A stretch of DNA of 64,000 nucleotides from Sedimentisphaera salicampi (GTDB lineage: Bacteria > Planctomycetota > Phycisphaerae > Sedimentisphaerales > Sedimentisphaeraceae): NCBI RefSeq assembly GCF_002117005.1, contig NZ_CP021023.1, positions 372,001 to 436,000 of the forward strand. Reading direction: 5' to 3'. Below, piece by piece: positions 34,154-45,612 of the stretch. Below the pieces are notes generated by a model. It was given only the letters and a program-made list of their open reading frames with translations. It had not been told where the DNA came from and did no database searches. The stretch's first letter is position 1, and the number at the start of each line of letters is the position of its first letter. Position numbers and translations under genes: made by a program.

Positions 34154-35248
34154 ATGGAAGAAAACAAACAGCAAAATGTTGCGCAGGTGATAAAGGATTC
34201 TGCGCAGGACATACACGATAAAATTGTAAAATCTCAGAAACCGACAATGACTACGCCTCTGCGGTCGCTCTCGAATGTGGCCTATCACGAAAAGAAAGGG
34301 CACTTCCAGATGCGCGGCAAGAGCAAAATACGTACGCTCACCGTGGGAACTGTGAAAACGTTCGCCCAAACTCTCAAGATGATGGCGCTTTCAAAGGAGC
34401 TTATCGATACAGACGATATGGCTACAAAGAGGGAGGCCTACTATATCTCCAAAAACTGGGGGGAAGCCGGCTTTGATGAGCAGTCTGAATCTGATACGAT
34501 AATGGATGACGTTGAGGCCACCTTCAAGATAAACAGGGAGAAGATGAAATTCTTCCCTGAAGAGAAGGGCGGTTCAGTTGCAGGAAGGCTTCTTGTTTAC
34601 GACAAAGACCATGAGGGCTCCGAGCTCGAGATAGACTGCACAAAATTCGGCTCAGGGGCTTATTCAATCCCAAACGCAGTTGAAGAGCTGGAATTCAAGA
34701 GCAAGGCCAATTTTATCCTTGCCGTCGAAACAGCGGGCGCATTCCAGAGGCTCCTTCAGTACGGCTTCTGGGACACGAATAACTGCATACTGATAAGTAT
34801 GGGAGGCGTTCCAACGAGGGCTTGCAGACGTTTTATCAGAAGGCTTTCTGAATCGCTTGAGATTCCAGTTTACGCATTCGTCGATGGTGATCCATACGGA
34901 TACTTCAATATCTACCGTACGCTTAAAGTTGGTTCTGGGAATGCAGCGCATTTGAGCGAATTTTTCTGTGTTCCCGGAGCGAAATTCCTCGGAGTTACCC
35001 CGCAGGATATCATCGACTACAACCTGCCTACCCATAAGCTCAAAGAGATTGACATAAAACGCGCAAAAGACGCTCTCAAAAACGACCCGTTCGTGAAGCA
35101 TTACAAGCAGTGGCAGAAGGCCATAAATCAAATGCTCAAAATGGGCGTACGTGTGGAGCAGCAGGCGTTCGCTAAACACAGCCTTGATTTTGTGGTAAAT
35201 GAATATCTGCCCGAAAAACTTGCAAATCCGAATAAATTTTTGCCTTAG
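34154..35248 (+). CDS. top6A: DNA topoisomerase VI subunit A (Spo11/Top6A family)
   Basis: 364 residues, full length for Top6A. The winged-helix catalytic segment has TKREAYYIS with Tyr96/Tyr97 (the second most likely catalytic) and the downstream SKNWGEAGFDEQ. The Toprim domain has Glu192 in ILAVETAG and Asp244-Gly-Asp246 in VDGDPYGYFNIYRTLKVGS. All active-site groups are present, so cleavage chemistry is predicted intact. The ATPase subunit B, usually adjacent, is absent here: upstream is YjbQ and downstream NnrE. The partner must be encoded elsewhere or the protein works alone or with another ATPase. Confidence 0.92.
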   Translation: MEENKQQNVAQVIKDSAQDIHDKIVKSQKPTMTTPLRSLSNVAYHEKKGHFQMRGKSKIRTLTVGTVKTFAQTLKMMALSKELIDTDDMATKREAYYISKNWGEAGFDEQSESDTIMDDVEATFKINREKMKFFPEEKGGSVAGRLLVYDKDHEGSELEIDCTKFGSGAYSIPNAVEELEFKSKANFILAVETAGAFQRLLQYGFWDTNNCILISMGGVPTRACRRFIRRLSESLEIPVYAFVDGDPYGYFNIYRTLKVGSGNAAHLSEFFCVPGAKFLGVTPQDIIDYNLPTHKLKEIDIKRAKDALKNDPFVKHYKQWQKAINQMLKMGVRVEQQAFAKHSLDFVVNEYLPEKLANPNKFLP

Positions 35249-35258
35249 AGGATTGATT

Positions 35259-35906
35259 ATGCAAAACAGTAAGCATCTCACCCGAGAACAGGTGCAGGAC
35301 TACGACAGAAAAGCGATGGAGGAAAAGGGCATACCCGGGATGATTCTTATGGAAAACGCCGGCAGGAGCTGCGCTGAGAAATGCATAGAGCTGGCTGGCG
35401 GGAAACCTGATTTTTCTGCTGTGGTTTTCGCGGGCGGTGGAAACAACGGCGGCGACGGATTCGTTGCTGCAAGGCATCTGAATCTTTGCGGCGCGGAGGT
35501 TTCAGTAATGCTTGCAGCAGATGAGACCAAAATTTCAGGTGATGCTGGCGAGAATCTCAAGATAATAAAGAAAATGGGGCTGCCGGTACATAATGTTTTG
35601 GACACCGAAAAGATTCGTGAGATGATTTACAATTCAGATGTTATAATCGATGCGATGCTGGGAACCGGCTTCAGCGGCTCGCTTAGAGAGCCTTTAAAAG
35701 GAATAATAAGTATGATAAATGATGCTGGGAAGAAAGTGCTCGCTGTGGATATCCCCTCCGGGATGAACTGCAACACAGGAGAAGTGGAGGATATTGCGGT
35801 TAAGGCGGAGACAACTGTAACATTTGTTGCCCGTAAAAAGGGCTTTGCCGCGGATGATGCTGCTGATTATACTGGCATGGTTACTGTGGCAGGGATAGGC
35901 GGATAA
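35259..35906 (+). CDS. nnrE: NAD(P)H-hydrate epimerase
   Basis: 215 residues from the ATG at 35259 (GAGGAT site overlapping the Top6A end); a longer in-frame ORF start at 35199 is inside top6A. AGGGNNGGDGFVAARHL is the YjeF N-terminal NAD-binding signature, and IIDAMLGTGFSG and VLAVDIPSGMN follow. It epimerises damaged R-NADHX to the S form for the dehydratase NnrD. No NnrD domain or gene is attached, so this is a stand-alone epimerase. Confidence 0.88.
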   Translation: MQNSKHLTREQVQDYDRKAMEEKGIPGMILMENAGRSCAEKCIELAGGKPDFSAVVFAGGGNNGGDGFVAARHLNLCGAEVSVMLAADETKISGDAGENLKIIKKMGLPVHNVLDTEKIREMIYNSDVIIDAMLGTGFSGSLREPLKGIISMINDAGKKVLAVDIPSGMNCNTGEVEDIAVKAETTVTFVARKKGFAADDAADYTGMVTVAGIGG

Positions 35907-35937
35907 TTGAACGGGAATTACAGGGCTTGGACGGCTG

Positions 35938-37305
35938 GTGCTTACTAAATCCGGAAGAATACAATCTGCATACCGAAAACACTCGATAAGATCCGCTTCG
36001 GCATCAGTTATCGGCAAAGTAATAGGCAGCTACTGCCTTCTTTCTCAGCCCCTGCAGCTTTTTGTGATTGATGCGGGTGCAACTGATTTCTACATCGGCT
36101 TGATCAACTCTTCTATATGGCTTGGAAGCCCCTTTTTCGTTATGGGTATATATGTTATGTACCGCTTAGGCAAACGGAAGGCTCTTCTTTACTGTTCCGG
36201 GGTGGTCTCGAGTATTTTGGCTCTGCCAATTGTGTTCGCCCCTTTGATCCATCATTACAAGCTGATGCCCGATTCGACCATGCTGTATGTCGTTTTTTCT
36301 GCTGCTGTTCTTCATTCAATTTTTGAGAGTTTGGGCGGGGCGTCATGGTTCCCAATGCTTCAGGATAATGTGCCCAGAAGGGCAGCGGGCAAATTTTTCG
36401 GTCTCTTCCGAAGAAGATGGCAAATTGCACTGATGATCGGCACTTTTCTTATTTCTTTCTTCTTGGGGGAAGAGCCTGAATGGTGGAGGTTTTTTGCTGT
36501 TTTCGCAGTGGGCGAACTGTTTTTTCTTAGTAAAATAATATCACTGAGCGGGATCGCTGAAAAACCGCTAAGCGAAGAAAACAAAAATATAAGCCCTCTA
36601 AGAACAGTAATCTCAGTGCTGAAAAATAAACCGGTAAGGGATTTGTGTATTTATATCTGTATATACAACATCGCTGCCTATATGCCCTTTGCATTTTTTG
36701 TTAAGTTTCTGAAAACCGAAGGTGCGCTGAGCGGGTCTATCATCGCCGCTACTGCAATGGTGCCTCTGGGGGCAATTATCAGCCTGAAATTCTGGGGGAT
36801 TGTCTGCGATAAATACGGCAACCGTTCAGTCTTTACATTTTCTCATATTGGCATGATAATTACGCTGCTCCTCTGGTGTTTTATTTCAACGGGAATAATA
36901 TCAAAGATTATGTTCTTCATTCTTTTCTGCACTTGGAGCATATTTCAGGCGGGAAACGGAGTTGCCCAGACAAGACATATGTTCTACGTTACCCCTCAGC
37001 ACAATCAGGCTCAAATTTCAATCCTGAACTTGATTTTTTCTCTTTCGATAGCTCTGGGCTCGCTTTTGGGAGGCCTCTTTCTGAGCGGATTAACAAATAT
37101 ATTTCCCGGGTTAGAATCTACATCAATGAGTTACCGATTGCTCTTTGCTTTTTCAGCCATTCTCTGCATCGTTCCACATCTGCTTCTTGGCTCCGTTTCT
37201 CTTGAACAAGACTGGCGGGGTAGGAAGGTATTTGTTATGCTCATTGCTTCTATGAAAGCAACAATAGGTTCATTTGTTATAACTAAATCAAACGAAGATC
37301 AATAA
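35938..37305 (+). CDS. MFS transporter, substrate unknown
   Basis: 455 residues. No upstream ATG exists in this frame before a stop, so the GTG at 35938 is the most plausible start. About 12 hydrophobic segments are evident, with the A-motif-like MYRLGKRKALLYCSG and a central cytoplasmic loop. The sequence is not close to the FucP-type carrier at 21.5 kb. Neighbours (nnrE upstream, lon downstream) give no substrate clue. Confidence 0.75.
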   Translation: MLTKSGRIQSAYRKHSIRSASASVIGKVIGSYCLLSQPLQLFVIDAGATDFYIGLINSSIWLGSPFFVMGIYVMYRLGKRKALLYCSGVVSSILALPIVFAPLIHHYKLMPDSTMLYVVFSAAVLHSIFESLGGASWFPMLQDNVPRRAAGKFFGLFRRRWQIALMIGTFLISFFLGEEPEWWRFFAVFAVGELFFLSKIISLSGIAEKPLSEENKNISPLRTVISVLKNKPVRDLCIYICIYNIAAYMPFAFFVKFLKTEGALSGSIIAATAMVPLGAIISLKFWGIVCDKYGNRSVFTFSHIGMIITLLLWCFISTGIISKIMFFILFCTWSIFQAGNGVAQTRHMFYVTPQHNQAQISILNLIFSLSIALGSLLGGLFLSGLTNIFPGLESTSMSYRLLFAFSAILCIVPHLLLGSVSLEQDWRGRKVFVMLIASMKATIGSFVITKSNEDQ

Positions 37306-37341
37306 TTGTGCCTGCTTTTGCGAATTTAGGCTCAATGCTGA

Positions 37342-37369
37342 TTGAACTGTCAGTTTTCGTATATATAAT
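37342..37369 (+). promoter_or_regulatory. Sigma-70-like promoter for lon
   Basis: TTGAAC at 37342-37347 and a perfect TATAAT at 37364-37369, spacing 16 bp, 64 bp before the lon start. A heat-shock specific box was not recognised. Confidence 0.6.
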
Positions 37370-37433
37370 AGATTAAAGGAAACTAACCCGAATTTTAAAG
37401 ATAATCCCACGCAGTTTGGCGGAAATAGATAAA

Positions 37434-40858
<3,425 letters not shown>

Positions 40859-40876
40859 CTACAACAGCAGATTATT

Positions 40877-41647
40877 ATGAGATTGATAGACCACCACGCA
40901 CATCTAACTTCTGAACAGTATCAGGGCAGGCTTGATGAGATTATCCAGAGGGCAGCCGAGTCAGGAGTAGAGAAGATTATCACAGTTGGAACTGAGCTTA
41001 AGGACAGCCATGATTCGTTTGAGATAGCCAGAAAATTTGAGAATGTTTTTTTTACAGCCGGCTTCCATCCACACGAGGCAAAATCAGCGGATGACCAAAG
41101 CATTGAACAGATAAGACTCCTCCTTCGGGAGGACAAAGCGGCAGCTTTAGGCGAAATCGGCCTTGATTACTACTACGAATTTTCATCCAGAGACCAGCAG
41201 AAAGAAGCATTCCTCCGTCAGCTCGAAATTGCGGCAGAAGAAAATATACCTGTCGTAATTCATTCAAGAGACGCATTTGATGACACAGCAGAAATCCTTT
41301 CAAAATACTCACAAAAACTGCCAGCTGTTGTCATTCACTGTTTCGGTGAAGGGCCTGAGCAGGCGGAGTATTGTCTAAGGCAGGGCTGGTTTGTGTCTTT
41401 TACAGGTGTAGTTACATTCAAGAATGCAGAGAAAACTCGTCAGGCCGCTGCCGTTGTTCCCCCTGAACGGCTTCTGGTTGAAACCGACTGCCCCTATATG
41501 TCTCCGGCTCCGCTCCGAAAATATAAAACTAATGAGCCGTCTTTTATCGTTCATATCGCCAGAAAGCTTGCTGAGGTAAAGGGGGTTGAGGAAAATCAGA
41601 TGTCCGAGAATCTTTCGCAAAATGCTGAGTCAGTGTTCAGAATCTGA
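40877..41647 (+). CDS. tatD: TatD-family metal-dependent hydrolase (DNase)
   Basis: 256 residues. DHHAHL metal-binding start, the FHPHEAK motif, ALGEIGLDYYYEFS, IHSRDAF, and ETDCPYMSP with the final metal Asp are standard TatD marks. It is a 3'-5' exonuclease or deoxyribonuclease-type phosphodiesterase in the cytoplasm. The last 18 bp overlap the 3' end of a convergent gene. Confidence 0.9.
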   Translation: MRLIDHHAHLTSEQYQGRLDEIIQRAAESGVEKIITVGTELKDSHDSFEIARKFENVFFTAGFHPHEAKSADDQSIEQIRLLLREDKAAALGEIGLDYYYEFSSRDQQKEAFLRQLEIAAEENIPVVIHSRDAFDDTAEILSKYSQKLPAVVIHCFGEGPEQAEYCLRQGWFVSFTGVVTFKNAEKTRQAAAVVPPERLLVETDCPYMSPAPLRKYKTNEPSFIVHIARKLAEVKGVEENQMSENLSQNAESVFRI

Positions 41648-42463
41648 TCCGCCGTTCTTCTTTTCGCTGTTTTCACTCGGTTTTGAATCTTCAAATCTCT
41701 CAGACCTCGCTTGAAATTCCTTGAGCAGATCATCTGTATCAAGCCCGAAATGTGTTCGAACGAGATAAAAAAGCTGAAACATAAAGCTCAGGCAGTATCC
41801 GCTTAAATCTGTTAAATCTTCGTTGCTGTCGTGGCTTATGCTCATCCCGCCTTCTTCGTAGTATATCCTTGAGAGGAGGGTATGTATGTCTATATGCACT
41901 GCATCATTGAACTGCAGAAAGCCGCGTGGATACACGCCAGATCGCCAGTTTGAAGAAAGCTTGTTGAATATCTCAATTGTTTTGGGCATTGGCGGGGCAT
42001 GAAATTTGCGTTCCTTAAGCTTGATTTTTCTTATCGTATCTTCAAGCTCCCTGCTCTGTTCCGAGCCTACGATGGAGCGGAATTCATACAGGATTCTAAG
42101 CTTTTTGTACAGGGCGTCTTTCTCCCATTGGTCAAATTTTCTCTCTACTGCCTGTTTGCGGTCTTTCTTTTTGTTTTTTGGAGAAACAAGACACCACGCA
42201 ATCTTGGCAACTGTCTCGCAGAGAACCCTCAAGAGCGCTTTGGCGGGCATATTATGGCCGGAACGGATCAGATCAAGTACCGCATTTGCATAGTTCACAC
42301 AAACTGCGATAGAGCTTACACATACCATGTCTGTACGCGTTTCCGGATTAACATTTTGCTCAATCGGCTCAATTGTTTCTATAAACCACTTTTTTATTAC
42401 AGCGGCATCATAATCGATTAAACTGCCGTTTTTAGCCTCTCTGGCAGTGAAAAAACGTTCCAT
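41630..42463 (-). CDS. Hypothetical protein, DUF5677-like
   Basis: 277 residues, no signal peptide. The region ALLRVLCETVAKIAWCLV followed by FDQWEKDALYKKLRILYEF and a distal FNDAVHIDIHTLL resembles the helical DUF5677 family, but the match is weak. The C-terminus is low-complexity and acidic. The gene lies 67 bp downstream of alaS on the same strand and overlaps the end of tatD by 18 bp. Function unknown. Confidence 0.5.
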   Translation of the reverse strand: MERFFTAREAKNGSLIDYDAAVIKKWFIETIEPIEQNVNPETRTDMVCVSSIAVCVNYANAVLDLIRSGHNMPAKALLRVLCETVAKIAWCLVSPKNKKKDRKQAVERKFDQWEKDALYKKLRILYEFRSIVGSEQSRELEDTIRKIKLKERKFHAPPMPKTIEIFNKLSSNWRSGVYPRGFLQFNDAVHIDIHTLLSRIYYEEGGMSISHDSNEDLTDLSGYCLSFMFQLFYLVRTHFGLDTDDLLKEFQARSERFEDSKPSENSEKKNGGSDSEH

Positions 42464-42530
42464 TAATCTCCCAACAATCTGGCTTCTTTGCCCGCCGATA
42501 GAATCCGGAGGGATATTTTATCAAGCCGGC

Positions 42531-45236
42531 CTATTCCAATTTTGATGCCGCATACTCTTCGGCAGCCTTAAGGGCTTTCGGTATCCCCGAAGCATCTTTC
42601 CCGCCGGCCTGAGCCATATCGGGGCGCCCGCCGCCGCCGCCGCCTACAGCAGGAGCAGCCTGTTTAACGATATCGCCGGCTTTTATACCCTTCTTGATAA
42701 GATCCTCTGACACAGCGGCCACCATCATTACCTTCCCGCCGGAGCTGGTAACCAGCAGGGCAGCTAAAGACTCGCATCTCTTTTTGATTGAATCTGCGCA
42801 CTCCCGAAGCTGTTTGTTATCTGCGCATTTTACGTGCGCTGCTATAATTTTAGCGCCCGAAATATCTTTGGCGTTTTCGATAGCCTTATCGGCCTCTTCT
42901 CGCGCGCTGCCGCCGCCTTCTTTGCCGGCATCTTTGATTTGTTTTTTGAGCTTCTTGTTTTCGGCAATGAGCTTATCTGTTCTTTCGCTGAGCTGATGGA
43001 ACGGGACTTTTAGCTTAAAGCAAAGCTCTTCTATCACCTTTTCTCTTTCGCTGAAATATTCGATAAGAGCCCTGCCTGTAAGTGCGGTAATCCGCCTTAC
43101 CCCTGCAGAAACACTCTCTTCCTTTATTATCTTAAAACCGCCGATTTGAGATGTTCTTGAAACGTGAGTTCCTCCGCACAGCTCCTTGCTGAAGGCGTTT
43201 TCGTAGTCCTCATCTTCAGTGCGCCCAATAGATATAAGCCTTACGGTATCACCGTATTTTTCGCCGAAAAGGGCAGTAGCGCCGAGCTTCTTTGCCTCAT
43301 CGATAGGCATTGTGGCGCATGTTACAGGCGAATCGGCGAATATTTTCCCGTTCACCAGATCTTCCACTTCTGTGATCTGTTCTTTGGACAACGCCTTCGA
43401 GCAGGTAAAATCAAACCTGAGATAATCCGGACATACCAGCGAACCCTGCTGAGTAATGCTATTTCCCATAACCTTTTTCAATGCCCATTGCAAAAGATGC
43501 GTGGCAGTATGATTTTTTCTCGAAGAATTCCTTTCACCTGAAACAGTAACTTCCACCTCATCCTCAACCTTAGCTTTCCCTTCAAGGATTTTGCCCTGAT
43601 GAAGAACGGTATGGCCGATTTTTTCTGTTTTTTCAATCTCAAAAACGAAATTATCGCCTCTTATCTCCCCGGTGTCTCCAATCTGTCCGCCTGATTCTGC
43701 GTAGCAGCAGGTCTTATCCAGCAGTACAGCAGTGTTTTCTTCTGTTTCCGTAAGCTCACCTTCGCTTTTATAGCCATCTCTGCCTGCAAATCCAAGGATT
43801 TTTGCTTTGCAGTTTTCGGTAAGATATTTTTCCCTGTCATCAGTTTTGGGCAGTTCTTCGCCTTCAAGCTTTCCTATAAGCCCTGATTCTTTCTTTGCTG
43901 CGCGTGCTCTCTGACGCTGCTCTTCCATAAGTTTATCAAAACCTTCTCTGTCTATTCCGAGGTTTTTCTCGCGAGCAAGCAGTTCGGTTAAATCAAGCGG
44001 GAATCCGTATGTGTCATATAGTTTGAAGGTATCTTCCCCGCTGATATATTTTTCAGATTTGCCTGCTGCTGCCTCAAATATTTCAAGTCCGCGGTCGAGA
44101 GTACGATTGAAGCTTTCCTCTTCCGATTCGATCACAGTTTCAACAAAATCCTGTCTCTGTTTAATCTCGGGGAATGCTTCTCCCATAAGCTCAATCAGAG
44201 TTGGAACTAACTTGTAAATGAACGGCTCTTTGAGCTCGAGAACCCTGCCGAATCTTGATGCCCTTCTCAGGATCCGCCTCAAAACATAGCCCCGTCCGTC
44301 GTTGCTTGGAACAGCCCCGTCTGTTATAGCAAACGAAAGAGCCCGCACATGATCTGCTACCACTCTCATCGCTATGTCTGTTTTTTCTGTAAGAGAATGA
44401 GTGTATTCTGTATTTGCCATACCGCTGATTTCTTTGATCAGCGGCGTGAAAAGGTCTGTGTCATAATTGCTCGGCTTGCGCTGCAAAACAGCAGTAAGTC
44501 GTTCAAGCCCGAGTCCTGTATCTATATATTTGGCTTTCAGCGGAGTTAGCGTTCCGTCAGACTGTCTGTTAAACTGTATGAATACGAGATTCCAAAGCTC
44601 AATAAACCTTGCGCAGCCTGCATTTACCCCGCATTCATGGCCGGGCACATGCTTCATGTCGCACATCTCGTCGCCAAGGTCTATATGTATTTCGCTTGAT
44701 GGGCCGCAAGGGCCAGTTTCACCCATCTCCCAGAAATTGTCTTTCTTGCCGAACGAAAGTACTCTCTCTGCCGGGATTCCCGTTACCTTAGGCCAAAGTT
44801 CAGCAGCTTCTTTGTCGTATTCGCTCCCGTCTGACTCGTCTCCGGAGAATACCGTAGCATAGAGTTTGCTTTCGTCTATCCCGTAAACCTCAGTTAGAAG
44901 CTCCCATGCCCATTTGATTGATTCTTCTTTGAAGTAGGAATCGAAAGACCAGTTCCCGAGCATCTCGAAAAATGTATGGTGGTATGTATCCACGCCAACC
45001 TCTTCGAGGTCGTTGTGTTTGCCACTTACACGTATGCATTTCTGGCTGTTTACAGCGCTGTGGCAGTCTTTCTTTTTCACGCCGAGAAAGATATCCTTAA
45101 ACTGATTCATTCCCGCATTCGTAAATAGAAGGCTAGGGTCGTCTGCTGGTACAACCGGCGAGCTCGGCACAAACTTATGGCCTTTATCTTCAAAAAATTT
45201 TATAAATCTTTTTCTAATCTCTTTTGAACTGAGCAT
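42531..45236 (-). CDS. alaS: Alanyl-tRNA synthetase
   Basis: 901 residues. The class II catalytic core opens with KEIRKRFIKFFEDKGH and SLLFTNAGMNQFKDIFLG; the editing domain has HTATHLLQWAL and CGGTHVSR, and the C-terminal Gly-rich GGGGGGRPDMAQAGG belongs to the C-Ala domain. It charges tRNA-Ala and edits Ser/Gly mischarging. Full length and intact. Upstream is an AT-rich leader with a dyad at 45264-45297. Confidence 0.97.
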   Translation of the reverse strand: MLSSKEIRKRFIKFFEDKGHKFVPSSPVVPADDPSLLFTNAGMNQFKDIFLGVKKKDCHSAVNSQKCIRVSGKHNDLEEVGVDTYHHTFFEMLGNWSFDSYFKEESIKWAWELLTEVYGIDESKLYATVFSGDESDGSEYDKEAAELWPKVTGIPAERVLSFGKKDNFWEMGETGPCGPSSEIHIDLGDEMCDMKHVPGHECGVNAGCARFIELWNLVFIQFNRQSDGTLTPLKAKYIDTGLGLERLTAVLQRKPSNYDTDLFTPLIKEISGMANTEYTHSLTEKTDIAMRVVADHVRALSFAITDGAVPSNDGRGYVLRRILRRASRFGRVLELKEPFIYKLVPTLIELMGEAFPEIKQRQDFVETVIESEEESFNRTLDRGLEIFEAAAGKSEKYISGEDTFKLYDTYGFPLDLTELLAREKNLGIDREGFDKLMEEQRQRARAAKKESGLIGKLEGEELPKTDDREKYLTENCKAKILGFAGRDGYKSEGELTETEENTAVLLDKTCCYAESGGQIGDTGEIRGDNFVFEIEKTEKIGHTVLHQGKILEGKAKVEDEVEVTVSGERNSSRKNHTATHLLQWALKKVMGNSITQQGSLVCPDYLRFDFTCSKALSKEQITEVEDLVNGKIFADSPVTCATMPIDEAKKLGATALFGEKYGDTVRLISIGRTEDEDYENAFSKELCGGTHVSRTSQIGGFKIIKEESVSAGVRRITALTGRALIEYFSEREKVIEELCFKLKVPFHQLSERTDKLIAENKKLKKQIKDAGKEGGGSAREEADKAIENAKDISGAKIIAAHVKCADNKQLRECADSIKKRCESLAALLVTSSGGKVMMVAAVSEDLIKKGIKAGDIVKQAAPAVGGGGGGRPDMAQAGGKDASGIPKALKAAEEYAASKLE

Positions 45237-45263
45237 ATTAAATCCGCTTAGAAATAATTAAAT

Positions 45264-45297
45264 ATTAGCTTTTTACATTTTCCTGACAGAAGCTAAT
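45264..45297 (-). promoter_or_regulatory. Dyad in the alaS leader
   Basis: ATTAGCTT at 45264-45271 and AAGCTAAT at 45290-45297 are perfect inverse copies 18 nt apart, within the alaS 5' region. It could be an operator or a leader hairpin; nothing distinguishes the two. Confidence 0.3.
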
Positions 45298-45338
45298 GAT
45301 AATTTTTTGCGGGGTTTTGGCAAATGTATAAACAAAAA

Positions 45339-45359
45339 AAGCCGGCGGCTTGCCGGCTT
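45339..45359 (-). terminator. Terminator of the tRNA-His transcript
   Basis: On the minus strand AAGCCGGC and GCCGGCTT (45352-45359 and 45339-45346) form a stem with a 5-nt loop, followed by a T run. Confidence 0.85.
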
Positions 45360-45369
45360 GAAAGTTTAG

Positions 45370-45444
45370 GGTGGATGAGGAGATTCGAACCCCCGACCCC
45401 CAGAACCACAATCTGGTGCTCTAACCAACTGAGCTACATCCACC
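45370..45444 (-). tRNA. tRNA-His (anticodon GTG)
   Basis: On the minus strand the sequence starts GGTGGATGTAGCTCAGTTGG, and the anticodon stem-loop reads CCAGA-TTGTGGT-TCTGG, giving anticodon GTG. The extra 5' G (G-1) pairs with C73, the hallmark of tRNA-His. The acceptor pairs GTGGATG with CATCCAC. CCA is not encoded. Confidence 0.95.
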
Positions 45445-45458
45445 GTGAAAAGGGCGGT

Positions 45459-45486
45459 ATTCTAACCGCACCCTTACAAAAGTCAA
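45459..45486 (-). promoter_or_regulatory. Promoter of tRNA-His
   Basis: On the minus strand, TTGACT (45481-45486) and TAGAAT (45459-45464) are 16 bp apart and end 14 bp before the mature tRNA. Confidence 0.6.
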
Positions 45487-45612
45487 GCGGTTAATTCTTA
45501 GAAGTGATTTTCGATTTGTTGAAGCTTTTCGCTTGCAATAACAGGTGTTGCCTGTAAAATCAGCCCTTTTATGAGGTGAATGCCCTGATTAACTGGAATC
45601 GAAAGGCTTATT

